Positions 1 to 13,330 of a stretch of 64,000 nucleotides of DNA are shown here, in pieces; position 1 is the first letter of the stretch, and each line of letters opens with the position of its first letter. The notes below the pieces were generated by a model that saw nothing but the letters and a program-made list of their open reading frames with translations, ran no database searches and had not been told where the DNA came from. Source of the stretch: Eutreptiella sp. 'Long Island Sound 2002' (taxonomy: Eukaryota; Euglenozoa; Euglenophyceae; Eutreptiales; Eutreptiaceae); the NCBI GenBank assembly GCA_964036045.1, contig OZ038378.1:141390765-141454764 (forward strand), given 5' to 3'. The translations under genes and the position numbers were made by a program.

Positions 1-1470
1 GGACAAAGGCTCCCAGGTGCTCTTGTTCCTGCCAGACGACAGCGGGAATTCGGTCAGAAGCAACAGGTTCCCCGTAAGCGGCACGTGCCGCCCCCCCAAT
101 AGCATCGCAAAGGAGTGAGACCCGAGCATTAGCAGCCGTGCCAACGTAGGCATAAGGCGTCAAAAGGCCGCACAATATTGGTCAATGGGACACACTGGGA
201 TAGGAGGGAGCAAACGAAAGCGGCGACAGTTGCCCCAGGATGGAGACCGGCATAGGAGCCTCAACCCTATCCATATGAAGCCTGATGGGGCAATGATCCG
301 ACGGAAAATGAGCGTCAAAATGGGTTTCTCCACAAACACCGGTCAGGTGCTTGAAGACCAAAAAATGGGCCTCAACATTGAAATGACCTTGGGAACGCAC
401 CCAGCTGGGTAGTTCCACACGAGGTGTCACTCGTTGCAGACGGGACTCGGCCAAAAAGACCGCAAAAAAGTGACGCATGTCTCAGAAACAAAACTGAAAA
501 TGGTGGCCCCGGTCCGGGTTGTGATTGATGTCCCGAAAACAAACACGGAAATATTGTCTAGAGGCCAAAACATGCGCCAAAAGCAATTGCAAAATAGGAT
601 CTTAGTTGTCAATTGACCCCGACAATAGAGGGTATAACGCGATAACAAGCAATAAACAACCCGCCAAATTGAACCACGTAGCAGCGCCCCTGCCATCCGA
701 TTGGATGTCGAACCGTGACAAATGTAGGTGCGTACCATAGCTGCCACCCCTAAACATTTCTTGTTAAGGCTGAAAAAAGCGGCATACAGTGGTGTATGGA
801 AAAAGACTCAGGCAAAGCCCCAACCTCCTGCAGAGAGACCACAACCGGGAAGACAAAGATTGAAAAAGAGACAAAAAAGCTCGTACTTTAAGCCTCAAAG
901 ACTGTTGCAAATTGAGGGACAGAAGCTGCATACCGCACATTATGGGGGCATTAGTGGGCACTACACAGACATCATGACCCCCGCAGTTACCGCGGGAGAA
1001 AACCTTGCACGCCACGCATGATGCGTGCCTGCACAAGGTAAGGCATGGGCTGCCCCTCCCTTATCCTAGGCACGGCAGCCGCTGGAATCCGTGCACCCTA
1101 CTCGCCTAGCGCGATGTGTCCTGTCCCCTCGTGATTTGAGAGAGGGTTCCACAGTTCCTGAGGGGCTAGCCCCTTTGCCCAAGTGCCATCCAAATATCGC
1201 CAATGGTGACACAACGAATGTCCTTGTTTCTGTATGTGCTCTATGTGAGCCCACTTTTGTCTCTACAAAGCCCTTTGTCCGGCTCTGCTCTAGCTCCATG
1301 TCTTTGCACCCTGATACCCATCTATGCACCAGGTTCTTTTTTTTGTTCTATCTACGGCAGTTGGGGGGGGGGGGCGCCTCCTATCAACACCTCTCCGGTG
1401 GGGAGCCGCTTTGGTGTGCCCCTTGCGCCTTGCACTTTTTACTCACGCTAGATCCTCGTTTTGATTTTCC
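1..1470. other. No gene recognised
   Basis: Short open frames occur on both strands, but none has a recognisable motif, codon-like bias or splice structure. A G12 run lies near 1362-1373. I see no repeat shared with the rest of the window. Confidence 0.5.
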
Positions 1471-1473
1471 GCT

Positions 1474-4400
1474 GTGCTTTTAGCACCCCCAATTTATCTG
1501 CCTTGGTTGCCTTTTGATTTACCGACGCGGTATGTGCGCCCTGGCTGTTTCGGCACTTTGTCTAGGGGAGTCATCCACTTGCATACAATTTTTTCACAAA
1601 CTGCCGACGTAGCCTGTTGTTGCAACATGTCCAATTTTGTGTCGCTGCTTCTCATTGTTATATCACAAACCGTGGCGATGGATCCGTATGCAGCCGACCT
1701 ATGCTCCCGGTGGGTGGGGCAAGTTTCTTCAAATCTACTCGGTGCCGCCCGTGACTCTTTGTCCACCCTATGGAGTAACTCCCTTGCCGGGGTGAACGAT
1801 GCCTTACGGTGGGCCCTCTAGAAAGACAAGGTCACTTTGGTGGCTAGCATTCATACAGTTGTTCACCCACAAGGCCTTATTCTCAGATGCAAAGCAACGG
1901 TGCAAACGTCATCCGACTGCAGTATTGTCCCATAGGTTCCTTTGGCAATGGTTGTCACCCCCAAAATCCTCGGCTATCTACCGTTACCTCCGGATGATCT
2001 GGCGTGTAGCCTTGTGCACACTTGGAACCCGAACTAGTGGCTTGTGGAGAAGTCCAAGCTACATGGATCAATCGCCCGCATGGTGGGGCTCAAAGATGTA
2101 TCCCAAGTATGGGGTGCCGAACGCCATGCTAAAGACCAAGCTCATCAAGTCGGTGATTACCTCCTAGGGGGGGGTTGTTCGTGATTTTTGGCTTTGCCCC
2201 CCCCCCCCCCGCACATGCACTCCTTGTGATATTGGAACTCCCCCAACCCATTGACTCCACTCCCACGATCTCGAAGCCCGGCCTTGTGGATGAACTCCAT
2301 TACGGTATGCTTTCGTGGGCTAGTAGCTTTTGCAGCTTTGTTCTTGGTGCCCCTTTCTCAAAGCATGCGCCTATTTTGGATGTGACCACCGTTGGCACAA
2401 TTGCCGCTGCATATGACTCCTCAGTCATTCCTATTGGGTCCGTATTGCAAGTTGCGCCCTCCTGTCGTGAACTACGGCCCCTGTTTTGACTGCTTTTGAG
2501 AAGGGGCACACGCGCCCGTGACCACACTATGAAAGTGGTTGACGCCAAGCACTCCGGGCTCTACCTTTCCTCTAACACGGGATATCCTGCGCAGCCTATT
2601 TTCTCTGTTTTGCGGCACTTTTTTCTGCCCCATGACCATCAATGTTGACAACAACTACTCGCCCTCTGCTGCTCACCCTTGTTTTGAATTAACCACCACC
2701 CCTGCTGACGTCATGTGCACTCACGATACTCCCGTTGTGTCCCTGCCAGCCGATTTGACCAACCCGACTTACTTTGAGAGCGACATTTTGCCTTAGCAGC
2801 TGCAGTTCGGTCACCCTGCGGATCAGCCGCCGAACTATGAGGCCATCCTCATGATCGATCAACTGAGCCTGCAGCGCAACAAAGCGCTAACGCAACTTCG
2901 AGAAGATCATCAATCTCAGATTAATGCCTAGCCGGCTCATGGTAAAGCTACTCTTCAAGACTTGACAACGCGCACGATGCCGCTTTGTGGGAACCTCCAT
3001 CGAAGGTCATTGATTTTGAGGCCCAGCTTCGTGTTTTTCATGCATAACACTTGCAACTTCGGCAACGCTCCCCTAATCATGCAATGCTTGACATTCCACT
3101 TGTGATGGGTCTCCTTCAGGATATTGTCCGCCGCCGGCACACACCTGCCCCTCGTGTGCATGCCACTCTGACATCTATGATCCCTCATGAGAGGTTTGCT
3201 CCGTTGCCAGCTGACCACGAGCCGTGTTTGCCATCTATGGCGCTACTGGTCACCGTCGCGACATGCTAGGCATTGCTCCTTCCGATTCGAGGGAGCCGCA
3301 ACGCTCTTTTTGCGCTTAGTGAGTTGTGCGGTTTGATGACCCCGCATCCTGGTCAGTTGCTGCTGCAAATAGCTTCGTGGCCTCCCCCCCAAATGCATAT
3401 GTTGCACCCTCTAACCATCATGTTGCCCCCTCCACGTTACCTCCGGCCAATGTTTGACCAACGGAGCCGCGCCCCAAGAACAGTGGTGCTGACCCCTTGC
3501 CCTACTTTTTGTAGTCGTCCAACTCCATCCCTGCCGCCCGTGAGGCCAAGTCCGCAGAGTCTGTTCATCTTTTCATGAATGTCACCTGTTTGGCCGATTG
3601 TCCGGTCCGGATTTCATGCAGGATTCTCTATATTCCCAATGGGAGTACCTGTCCCGTAACTCCGCAACACTCTTCTTGGGAGCTCGGCGGTGCAAGCCTT
3701 TTTGGTCCAGAAAAGTAATCAAGTGAAGGCCGAGTTTGCTGCGGTTGCCATTGCAGCCAATGCCGCGACAGCCAAGGCGCAGAACCAAGCGCCCGGGGCT
3801 GCTGCTTCCTCATCCCGGGGCCCCTTTCGTGGCGGGCGCGCTCATGCTATCCATTTTCTTGCGGCATTGCATTTCCGCTTGTCATCGAAGCCCACTGTGC
3901 ATTGGCCGTGCATATCGTCCAAGCTAGGTAGCACACTTTGTACCGCCTTTGGGGCAGATCTGTTAGCCCATTTGGCCGATCAACATCTCCGCCAAGGTAC
4001 CGAAGGCCTCAATGGCGGCTACTCTGTGGTTGGCATCACCCATGCTGCTAATCCATCGTATCGTCTCAATCCACACACGAGGACGCCCGTGTTATCTTTA
4101 CTTTCTGCAAAGCGGAATGGCAACCTTGGAGGCTGTGGGGATCGGCCCCCTCCGCCAAAAGGGCTCGCACGGAGGCCGCCCCCAAGGCCGTGGTGCTTCC
4201 ACCGGCAACACACCCTCTGCAATAGTATGCGGATCCGGCGCCTACAACTTGTGTTTACCTTTAACCACGAGACCCCACTTACACAGCGTCTTATTCTGCC
4301 TTTGGTACTTCTTTTCCCGCCCCTACCTCTCCTTACTCCACCGTTGGCGGACATGCTTTCTCTGGGGCAGTGGGCACCGCTCCTCTCGCCATCTCACCCC

Positions 4401-4700
4401 CCCTCTCGCCGCGGTTCCCTCTTCTTCACCTCACTATACATCATACCTGCCAGCTCCTCGATACCCCCCTTAATGAGCGCTGTGCCTGAAGGCGACCCTC
4501 GCCCCCAATGACTGCCAGTATCCGAACAAACCCCCGCCCCCTTTCGTCTTTGCCCGGCAGGAGAAGGACCACGGCATGGTACGATCATCCATGCATGAAT
4601 CCAATCGTGGGGCTTGGCGGTTTTCTACGTTCAACGCGTGGGGTTATCAATTTTCACCATCCAGCACATTTTTGGGCACGTCCGACCTACTAGATCATTT
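1474..4700 (+). pseudogene. Decayed coding region, possibly retroelement gag
   Basis: Several plus-strand frames follow one another with coding-like composition but are separated by stops and frame changes (for example about 1640-1820, 1820-2170, 2540-2795, 2800-2930, 3050-3270, 3690-3860). The best piece, 3690-3860, is an Ala/Gln-rich helix-like stretch followed by a Ser-rich linker and a Gly/Arg patch (GPFRGGR), as expected of a nucleocapsid-like tail. A later piece near 4095-4225 has a basic SAKRAR motif. No protease, reverse transcriptase or integrase motif is visible. The gag reading is an inference from composition and from the clear DIRS-like element elsewhere in the window. It could equally be a decayed host gene. 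Confidence 0.35.
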
Positions 4701-6867
4701 TCTGTCCCTGCCTTTAGCGGACCTCTCCCTTTCCCGAGGTCTTCACTAAATACCCTCCGTGTGGGCTCCTTGACTCAACTGGTGGATTAACACCACCCAA
4801 AAAGTCCTTCCGCGACATGGTCCTTTGTTTCCCCCCTCTTTCCAGGCAGGCCCCGTTAGTGGGTTTTGCAATGTTTTGATTACGCAATTTCTTTTTGCAC
4901 TTTCATGTAGCCTCCCGTGGCACTCAGTGTGTCTTAATCATGTGCCTTAGCTCGTCGAAAATGCGGAGGCATCTCCGCTACCTGTCCCTAGGCTCCGTTC
5001 TGGAGGCTGCTTGTGATTGCACCCTCTACCACATGGATGCTCGATGGCCGTATGGCGATTTCAAAAATGGCCCCGCTTGGAGGGGCACGTTCACTCTAGC
5101 ACGGGCGGAGAACACAACATGCATGTTACAGGGACGTGGAAGAGGGATGCCAAATCATGTACTGAGCCCCGAAGGGTCTCGGTGGCAGTCAAAGAGACAC
5201 AAATCACATGTATGCTAGGTTGGGTACCAGAAGCAGCACAACCTATCTTCGCTGATACCTGAGGGCAATGGGTTGGGCAAAAGACATAGGGCAATGGGGA
5301 ACAAGCATATTTCTCAAGTGTATGGCACCATTCCCCAAAGTAAATACAAACTACTGCAAAGCAAAGGGTCACGGCAGGCCGCCTGCTGCAGGCTGAGAAT
5401 AGAAAAAGGCAACAAAGATGGACCATAAACGACCTGCATCTATGATTGGACCAGAGCAGATAACGACTACGGTTGCGGCGGAGCACCTTGGTCATCATTA
5501 GGGCCTCGGCGAGGCGGTCCATCGTGGCTGGGGAGCATGCTGGCATTCTCATAGGGGATGGGAGACACAACAGCTCTAGCAGCCGCCAGATGACCTCAGT
5601 TGGGACCCCTCACGAGAGGCAAATTCTATGGACGCGAATCGGTAGTACGACTAGTCTAAATGCACCCGGCACTAGCACGCGTGGTGGTCTCCAAACTTGA
5701 TTGTGTGGGGGCAAGAGGCGAAGTTCGCGTCTGGGTGGTGGGGGCGTAGTGTCCCAAGTACCCACCCAAGAAGCACTTGAACGTGGTCTTGTTTAATTGT
5801 TTGGCCATAGGGGGCAAGAGTTCGGGTCCGGGTACATGGGACCCTGTGCACCGTATGTCTACGTCGGGCGTAACATGGTGTGAGAGGCTGGCAACCACGC
5901 AAGCATGCCCTCAGCGACGCTGGTTGGCGTAACCAGTAGCAGATCGGACCTCCTTCTTATCAGACAGGCAAGTTGCACATGAGACCATACTATGGGATCT
6001 AAGTGGGCAGATCCGGAAATAGCAAGGTTATCATAGGTGGAGGCATCAAGTGCGGCGAGATCGAGCACAATCTATGGGTAGGGGGGCATATGACAAAGGG
6101 CTGGTTTTGAAAACACGCCGCGGATGCAAACAATGTACTATGCCCATGCCGGTGTGGCGAGCAGGGTTATTCATCACTGAAGTAGGCGCATGGCCACAAG
6201 AACACACCAAAGAGGGCACAGAAGGAAGCTACACGGCAGAGCGCGCGCGCACCGCGGGCCGCATCGAGCACAAGAAAGGCGAGTGTTGGCCTACTAGGCC
6301 CATGAGCATGTATAGCATTTAGAGTGCTGGGCAAAAGCAAGATGTGAAAACGATAGACGCGGGCAAGAGTTTTCCCGGGAGGAGGGCTACGGAAACAAAA
6401 AAATTTATCATCCTCAGAACGGAGTTTGTGCAAGCAGAGCAAATAGAAAAAGACCAAGGCGCAATAAAACTTGTGCTTGTGGCAAAGTGCGCCACTAGGA
6501 CCACCTTTCCGGGGCACTACTAATGTTTCCCTGCGACCGTCGTTTCGTGAGAGTGTCTCAAGACTTTGCAAAATGATCCACAAGATTTCCGGAGGCGCGG
6601 GCAAGAAGAGTGGTGCGCAAATAAAACCATATTGGCATTTGAGCACAAGCTTGGGGATCCGAGTGCGAGGCTCAACGGTGCAAGATAATAGTTCCTGCAC
6701 TTATGTCTTGGTTTAGAGATGGAGGGGAGGGATGACAACGTTTCTAATTCCGGCTCAATGGTGAAGCCGGGCCACCCACCGCCATGTCACCGTGCCCGTG
6801 ACCACATCGCTCTAGCGCCTAGCATCACGGCCTGACGGGTAGCCTACTGGGGAGTGCCAAAGAATAG
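4700..6867. other. No gene recognised
   Basis: Open frames here are short and lie on both strands without motif or bias. The longest (minus, 6167-6700) has no recognisable domain. No tandem repeat was noticed. Confidence 0.45.
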
Positions 6868-7836
6868 TTAGAGTCTTCCTAGGCACAGGCAACGTGGCTG
6901 CCCCCCTTTTCGAGCCGATTCGTGCTGGAGAGACTCCACCATGCCACCACACCACATCAAGGTGCCAGGCCCCAAGGGTTGCGGGGGTTGGACTCGAGTG
7001 CCGGGTCCTGTAGACCCAAACAGCGGCGGATGCACCCAGGTCTCACCGGTCTTGGACAAGCCATGAGGGGATAGGGACGCCAAAGGGGCCATGGGCCAGG
7101 GTCTTAGTGCCACATTCTGTGGCGCCGTGCCTGCCTCAGTGGGCTTGGCACTCGGGTCCTGGAGCCCGTAGACCTCCATAGCAGTGGATGCACGAGTTCC
7201 ACCGGCCTTGAACAAGCCTTGGGGGGGTAGGGACGCCCCGGGGGTCAAGGTCCAAGGGTTTGGTGTTGGTTTTTGCCCCCTCCACCACCTAGGGGGACCC
7301 TGATGGCCACCTTTTGGTACAGTGGCCGGGGTGGAGAAATGGTGGCCCCCCTCCCAATGCGGGGGCTCCCCGATAGCCACTTGCTGGTACGGTCGCTGGA
7401 TTGGGTTCATGGTGGGGCGGCCCCCTTCCCATGCAAGGGAGGAGGCCGCTGCTTTTTGTGCGCAGTACCACCACCTAGCCGGTTGCAGGGCGGGCACACA
7501 GGCAGCGCAGCCACCAATTGCAGGCGGTGCAGCCTCAACCACCGGGCGAGTCCATGCCCATAGGCAGTGCGGCAGTGTAGCCTGGTGCAGTTGAGATATT
7601 GCCCCACACCCAGGGTGCAGACTGTAGACCGCGGCGGCCCCTTTTTTGATGGTATAGTGGCTGAGGCTTGGGGACCCACCTATTGGCCGGTACTTTACGG
7701 GGTTTACAGGCGTTTCGGCCCCCGGCCCCCATGTTGTGTAAATGGGTGTAAAATTTTCCCCAAACGGGCCGTAAGTTCCCAAGAAAAATGGCGTAAACTC
7801 CCAAATGGTGTAAATTAAGAGAACGGACGGTGTCAC
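6868..7836 (-). other. Long GC-rich open frame, probably non-coding repeat
   Basis: A 322-codon minus-strand frame is open, but the peptide is Pro/Gly/Ala/Trp-rich and low in charge, and plus-strand frames are also open over much of it. It contains a diverged internal repeat: the block near 7035-7100 (tct-tggacaagcc-tag-ggacgcc) returns near 7205-7270. The flank at 7740-7830 is rich in short gtgtaaa words. I treat it as a GC-rich repeat rather than a gene. Confidence 0.4.
7270..7460 (+). repeat. GC-rich dispersed repeat, copy 1
   Basis: The block contains TGGTAC-GGTCGCTGG, then ATGGTGGGGCGGCCCCCTTCCC. A diverged copy in the same orientation lies at about 9190-9400. The gtgtaaa-rich stretch beside this copy (7740-7830) resembles the reverse complement of 8995-9075 beside the other copy. 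Confidence 0.5.
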
Positions 7837-8254
7837 TCAACCGTTCAAGCAACCTCAAAAACTCAAAATAGCGGAACTCAATGTTTTGAAGGTTGGTTGC
7901 TTCGTCGTTGTGACCCGTAGTGGCGTTTTCCCACCGCTTCAATGATTGGTTTGGTGTTTGGATTAGAAAAGAATGTGTGTGGATACATACTTCTTTATAC
8001 CGACAGCCAGGCTTTTTTTTGCTGGGGTTGCCCAGGGACTGCCAGAGGGTTGGGGGGGGGGGGGGTATGGGGGGGGGGATTGCACCATGGACCTGGGCTT
8101 CGGTTAAAATTGTGTCCCGTCCATCAAAAACACTACTAATTGGGCAATTGATTTTTTGGTGCCTTCCAAAAAAAGGGAAAGGGCACTGGGAGCATGTAGT
8201 CGTCACTCCGCAAAACCGACCGCGGCAACTCCCACAGCACGATAGGCTCTGCAC

Positions 8255-8512
8255 TTGAACGTACGAGGCGACCGATGGGGTGTGCGCTGTGGTTGGCGCC
8301 GGCTTGGGGGGTGGTTTGGCGGTTGCGCCTCCAGTGGGGGCTTCAAATGAGAACTCGAAACCATTGCGCGCTTTCGAAATCTTAGCCGCACGCTCAATCT
8401 GCACTTGCTGCAGAGTTGAGGGGGAACCTTCGGACTTGATGTAGCGGAGTGCGGCTGCCGGAGTAGCAAATTCTTCCCACACGGCATCTCCGCCTTGCTT
8501 CCCCACCCACAT
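8255..8512 (-). CDS. Candidate first coding exon, unknown product
   Basis: An ATG at 8512 opens a frame whose first 85 or so residues look like real protein: a charged, helix-prone N-terminal half (VWEEFATPAAALRYIKSEG, then QQVQIERAAKISKARNGFEF) followed by a Pro/Ala/Thr-rich linker. Coding character fades after a possible donor (gtgcag) near 8256. Beyond it the same frame stays open but becomes Cys- and Pro-rich and is probably intron. I recognise no domain and found no convincing second exon downstream on the minus strand. A fragment of a mobile element is an alternative. Confidence 0.35.
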
Positions 8513-8577
8513 TACACGACAAAGCTAGCACAAGAAAGGGGAATAGAAGTGGGTGAACATAAGGACAGCAAGGGAAG

Positions 8578-8995
8578 AAAGAATGCCCCTAAATGCCTTC
8601 TTCTCAAGCCGGGGAAAAGCTCGAGGCAGGGTTCTTCACTCGTCTTGCCGGATTCGGCCTAATGTTCTCTGAAATAGGAAATGGGCATCAAAAAAGTTTG
8701 CATTCAACAATGGACACAAATCTAATTCACAAATATTTGTAAGTGCAGGGAATGGCACGCAAAGCATGTGAAGGCAAAGAAAGAAAGAATGCCCCTGAAT
8801 GCCACCTTCTCGAGCTGGGGAAAAGCTCGAGACAGGGATCTTCACTCGTCTTGCCGGATTCGGCGAATTGGCTATATAGCCCTTGCAAACTCTAGCACGG
8901 GAAAGGGGCATTTGCAGAATTTACATTCCAAAATGGATACAAATCTAGCTCACAAATATTTGCAAGTGCAGGCAATAGCAAGCAAATCATGTAAA
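8578..8995 (+). repeat. Tandem duplication, period about 207 bp
   Basis: Two neighbouring copies begin with GAATGCCCCT at 8581 and 8788. Both carry a GGGGAAAAGCTCGAG block, TCTTCACTCGTCTTGCCGGA, and an ACAAATATTTG-AAGTGCAGG end. They differ by scattered substitutions and small indels, which suggests an old local duplication. No gene spans it. Confidence 0.85.
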
Positions 8996-10420
8996 ACCCC
9001 AAATTTACACCAAATTTATAAAAATGTACGGGAATTTATGCCACTTTTCAAATTTACGTAATTTACAGCGCAAATTGCTCCCCCCCCCGCCCACCCATTT
9101 GCTACCGGCTTGGGCGGGCGGGGTTCGGTTGATTGGCGCAGACCGCGGCCGCAGGGGCGCCTTTGGCAGTCAAGGCTATGGTAGGCCCTGCCAATGCGGC
9201 AGGCCGTGATAGCTGCCTGTTGGTATGGCGGCCGGGGTGGGTTAATGGCCGGGCGGCCCCCTTCCCAAACTACCGGGGGGGGGGGGGGGGTCGCTGTCCC
9301 ACGTGTTGCATGATGCAACGGGCCCCATGCACCCCAACCGCCACCTGTTGGTATGACGTCCGGGGCACGATAACCGGCCCATAGCCGCCGGCCCCTTCCG
9401 TCCACGGATAGCTCTGCAGCGCTAGGGCAGCCCGAGTCCCCCCGTCACCCGACGGGTGGGGATAGGTGTGGCCAACAGGGGTCATTGCGTGGGCGCAAAG
9501 GGGCCAAAGGCGACCCTCACACCCCTTGCCGGCGGCCCCGAGGCAGGGCTGACTGTGGTGGGGCAGGTCGAACTCCACTCGGGGTGGTGAGGGAGAGGGG
9601 ACCAGGCTCCCCCTGCCAGACTGGACGGAGTCAGCCCCAAGAGGAGTGGGCCATCATCCAGCGGATTGAACCATGTGTCGGCGTCGCCGAGTGTGGGTGT
9701 CTGTGTTGGGTAGGTGCCTGTGCTCCGCGTACGGGCCCTGTATCCGGGGACATGGAGGCTGTGGGGGGGGGGGGGGGACCAGGCAACGGACAAGGCCCCG
9801 TGACCCGCCGGCCAAACGCCGCCCTTCGGTAGTACCTGATGGGCTAAGGGCGGACCTCTGTGTGACTGTGTCCCCGCTCCCTGGGGGGGGGGGGGGGGGG
9901 TTGGCAACTGGTCTGGAAGTGGAGCCAGATTCCCTGCCTCGTCCCCCCTCCAAGGCTGCCTGAGTGGTACCCACAACACATCGTCGGTGTGTTGCCTGGG
10001 TCGGCAGTCGGTGGGGAGGAGGCGAAGAGGAGAGCCGCAGCCATGATGCTGAGCCGGGTAGGCCCGCGGTCAGGGTCAGCCCACCGACGACCGCTTCTCC
10101 TAGTTGGTGGGGGATGGGGTTGGTGAACGGGTGATCCCTACAGGAGGTCACATCTCCTCCTCCTCCTCCTCCTCCTCTGTACATCATCTGCAGGGTGCAT
10201 GCATCAGACTTACGTGCATCGGAAATAATCCCACCAATCAGTCTGCACATATCTCATTTTGTGTGCACCACAGACCATCCGTCGCTGCTGTGCACGTATC
10301 ACCAGTTGTGGGCATCCCGAAAACGATCCTAGTAGCCGCTGTGCACGTATCAGACCCTGTGTGCATCGTAAATGACCCCATTTGCCAGTGAGTGCATATT
10401 AGGATTCCTGTGCATCACAA
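8995..10420. repeat. G-rich region with long homopolymers and repeat copy 2
   Basis: This stretch holds several G runs of more than ten bases (around 9277, 9761 and 9883), the second copy of the GC-rich repeat (9190-9400) and a (CTC)n microsatellite at about 10151-10177. Near 10195-10390 the words TGTGCA(C/T) and CATC recur at irregular spacing. No gene is recognised. Confidence 0.5.
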
Positions 10421-10421
10421 A

Positions 10422-12708
10422 TCATCTCCTTTGCAACCAACAAGAAGGAGCACCAAGAAATCCGCTTGGTGGTGGTGTCTGTCTCGGCAGAATGGCCCTT
10501 CTAGCGACGGTGTTCTGTTTTGGTATGAAGCTATTCAGAGCTCCTTTTGCAGTAGGTGACAGGAAAGGGGTGCTGTCGTCGGGGATGGGACACACCTGTT
10601 GGTAGGTGGTCAGTTTTGCAGGGACTTGCGGAAGTGCAGAGCCGGCGGCAGCCCTGAGCATGGCCCTTGTGCGAGGCTTTTTGTGCTTCGACGACGGTGA
10701 TTTAGCCTGCACAAACACCACATGGTACTAGGAATGGCACACCGCCGGCGCACAAAGGGATGCTGCAGAGGGGCATGAAGGGGCGATGCAGAGGGGCACC
10801 AAATGTTCATGCAAAGGGGAATGGGGGGGAGGGGGGCACACAGAATGGGTAATTTGCCATCAAAGGCATCGCATTGGCAAAAGGTCTAGTGCAGGGTAGT
10901 GCACAATTTTGATAGAGGCAGGAGGGAGGGGGCAAGGGAGGGAGGAATGGAGGGATGAGGGATGGCTGGAGGGAAGGAGGTAGGAATGCAGGGATGGCTG
11001 GAGGGAGGGAGAGAGCGTGGGAGGTAGCGAGGGAGGGAGTGGAGCAGTGAATTAGTGGATTCGTGGATGGGGAGCCAATTAGTGGGTTGCTACAACCTAG
11101 TTATTCATCCCCTTCCCCAACTCCACCAGTGGTGGTTGCACAACACAATCCATAGGGTAGTCCTTGCCTTACTGGCACACTGTGAGCCACTTTTAAGACA
11201 TTACTGTCTAAGAAAGCCTCCAATTGGCCCCCTTCCAAACAACCCAACCACACAAGCGTCTGAGGGACCCGCTTGTGTCTTGCTGTTCCCAACCTTCCCA
11301 AGGCCCAAAGAGCATGCAACATGACTAACGCAAGAAGCAGTTTGTGCATCACACTACCTTAAATGTAGCTAAAAATCTCAAATGTCTGCAAACGCCTTGA
11401 AGAATAGCTACCGATTATTTGACTACTCTGACCTTGGCACACGTGTGTGTATCAATACAATCAAAACCATATGATATCTCACACTTATTGCCAAAGGACA
11501 ATTTCTCAACATTAGCCTTATTGTGACAGGTGGGTTTTGGTAATTTGGGGTTGTAAGAGAACTATTCCTAGCCTGCAGCACACCTGCTGCGCAATTGCCA
11601 TGCGCAAAATAGTACCTTGATATGGCTTTCTTCTTCTTAATCTTGGAATGCATCTATGCAATTAGAAGGCCCCAAGCTCATTATTGTGGTGATACATCTT
11701 TGGGGTGCTCTGTGGGGCTTCTATTTTCGTGGTTCCAGTGCATTTGTTTGATGTGTCCGCATACTTTCATATCAATGGCCAGTTCTGACTTGCGGGCAAG
11801 TACAAGAATGGTGGGAGCTTTGGCCTTCTCTAGCTGGTGGCAGCATAGACTCGGGTTGCACAGCAATGAAGGAGAGAGGACACCAAGCCATGGCACCAGC
11901 TCAGACCAGTTATGGTGTACAGGGGGTGGGGGTCACATTACGGATGTGGTGCTCAGCAGTGGCATGGGGGTGGTTGAAGTAATGCAAAGGTGGTCCCACC
12001 AACTTTCTTTGTGACTTTTGTGCCTAAGACGGCACATGCAAATGGTCAGGCTTGAGGCTGCAGGCATGAAAGCAAGCACTATAGCCATATCGTAATTGGT
12101 AGGGCATGACACAAGACCATCAAACAAACACACGGTATCAACACTGCCTTTCAGTTTCCCCGGCCCCTAGGCTAACATGATTCCAGGTAGGGAAGAACAA
12201 GTTTTGGGGGAAGGGATCAACCTCAAAGCCCAAAGGGTGGGAATCTCCTTCAGTAACCACAGCCAGAGGCTGTGGACCACGCTTTTTTTGCAGTACGTTT
12301 GGGTGCACGCGGAGGACTGTATGTCAATGTGCACTAGGGGGTCCAAAGACTTTGCCAAACCCACAAACTCAATGACGACGTGACAATCTTGCATTTTGTA
12401 CCGCGGGGTGTCATTCACCAATAGCCGATACTCTTCTTCAAAATCCACATTGGAGCCCATCCCGTGTCTCCACACTACTATTGGGACTTGGGAGATAGAG
12501 GTATTGTGCCTCTGTTGGACCTAGTTGCTGAGTAGCGTGAGTGGCAGTCTTCACAAACAGCACTATTTCCTCCCCCCACAACTTCTTGGAGAGGCTTACG
12601 TAGCTCGTCTACCACAATAGCCACCTTTACTTGGCAACCGCATGCCGCTCCATGGATGCCACAACGCAAAAAAGAGGCAAAAAGATATGTGTGAAATAGA
12701 GAATACAT
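10422..12708 (-). pseudogene. Broken minus-strand coding region, unknown family
   Basis: Several minus-strand pieces have protein-like composition without being a single frame: 10422-10721 (basic, KSPSSKHKKPRTRAM), 11101-11352, 11423-11653, 11681-11896, 11933-12133, 12167-12475 and 12478-12708. They lie head to tail in one direction and are separated by stops or frame changes, some at G/C homopolymers. The 12167-12475 piece (VDFEEEYRLLVNDTPRYKM, then VVIEFVGLAKSLDPLVHIDI) is the most convincing. None shows a motif I can name. They could be exons, a decayed large mobile element, or frames broken by homopolymer errors. Confidence 0.4.
10915..11045 (+). repeat. GGAGGGA purine-rich microsatellite tract
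   Basis: The plus strand is almost pure purine, with GGAGGG, GATGG and GGAGGGA words repeated imperfectly. It may form triplex or quadruplex DNA. Confidence 0.7.
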
Positions 12709-13082
12709 ACAAGAATTCTAGGGCGAAAAAATGAAAGCAAATGGAAGGTTGTCCCTATATTTTTTGTCCATTGTATTTGTTACCTCAATGGTACAGGGCT
12801 GTTGGTTAAACTGTGTACCATACTCGGTAGTGGAGCGAGGACACATGTCCTTGAGGCGCAGCATAGAAGGTAAAAAAATGGATGGAAAATGCTACTCATA
12901 TTGCTTAGGATTTTTCGGAATGCCATCCATGTATGCCCACCAAATCCGACTCATGTCGCAGGGTGGATTTCAAAAATTGCAAGCAACATAGCATGAAAAT
13001 TTTCTTCCTAGCGCCCCTAGGCATCTTGGCCGGAAAATCCCCGGGACATTGCTACTCATAGTGGTTGCGTTTTTTGAGCCCG

Positions 13083-13330
13083 TTTCTTTCATGAAATGGA
13101 CACACAAGCCATGAGATCTGACCCCTCAAAGTCACGTCCACTATCCGCCCTTTTTCTCCATGCCACGGTTTCACTATTGACCAACTCAAATTGCATGATG
13201 TTGCCCCAACCTCTGGCTCTTCATAGCACCCTTTCTTTCATGAAATGGACACATAGGCCACGAGATTTGAGCCCTCAAAGTATGGTCGACTATCCGCCCT
13301 TTTTCTGTGTTGAAACGGACCAATTCCTTC
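13083..13330 (+). repeat. Two-copy tandem repeat, period about 149 bp
   Basis: TTTCTTTCATGAAATGGACA occurs at 13083 and 13232. In each copy it is followed by CA-GCCA-GAGAT, CCCTCAAAGT and ACTATCCGCCCTTTTTCT. Copies are diverged. Confidence 0.8.
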
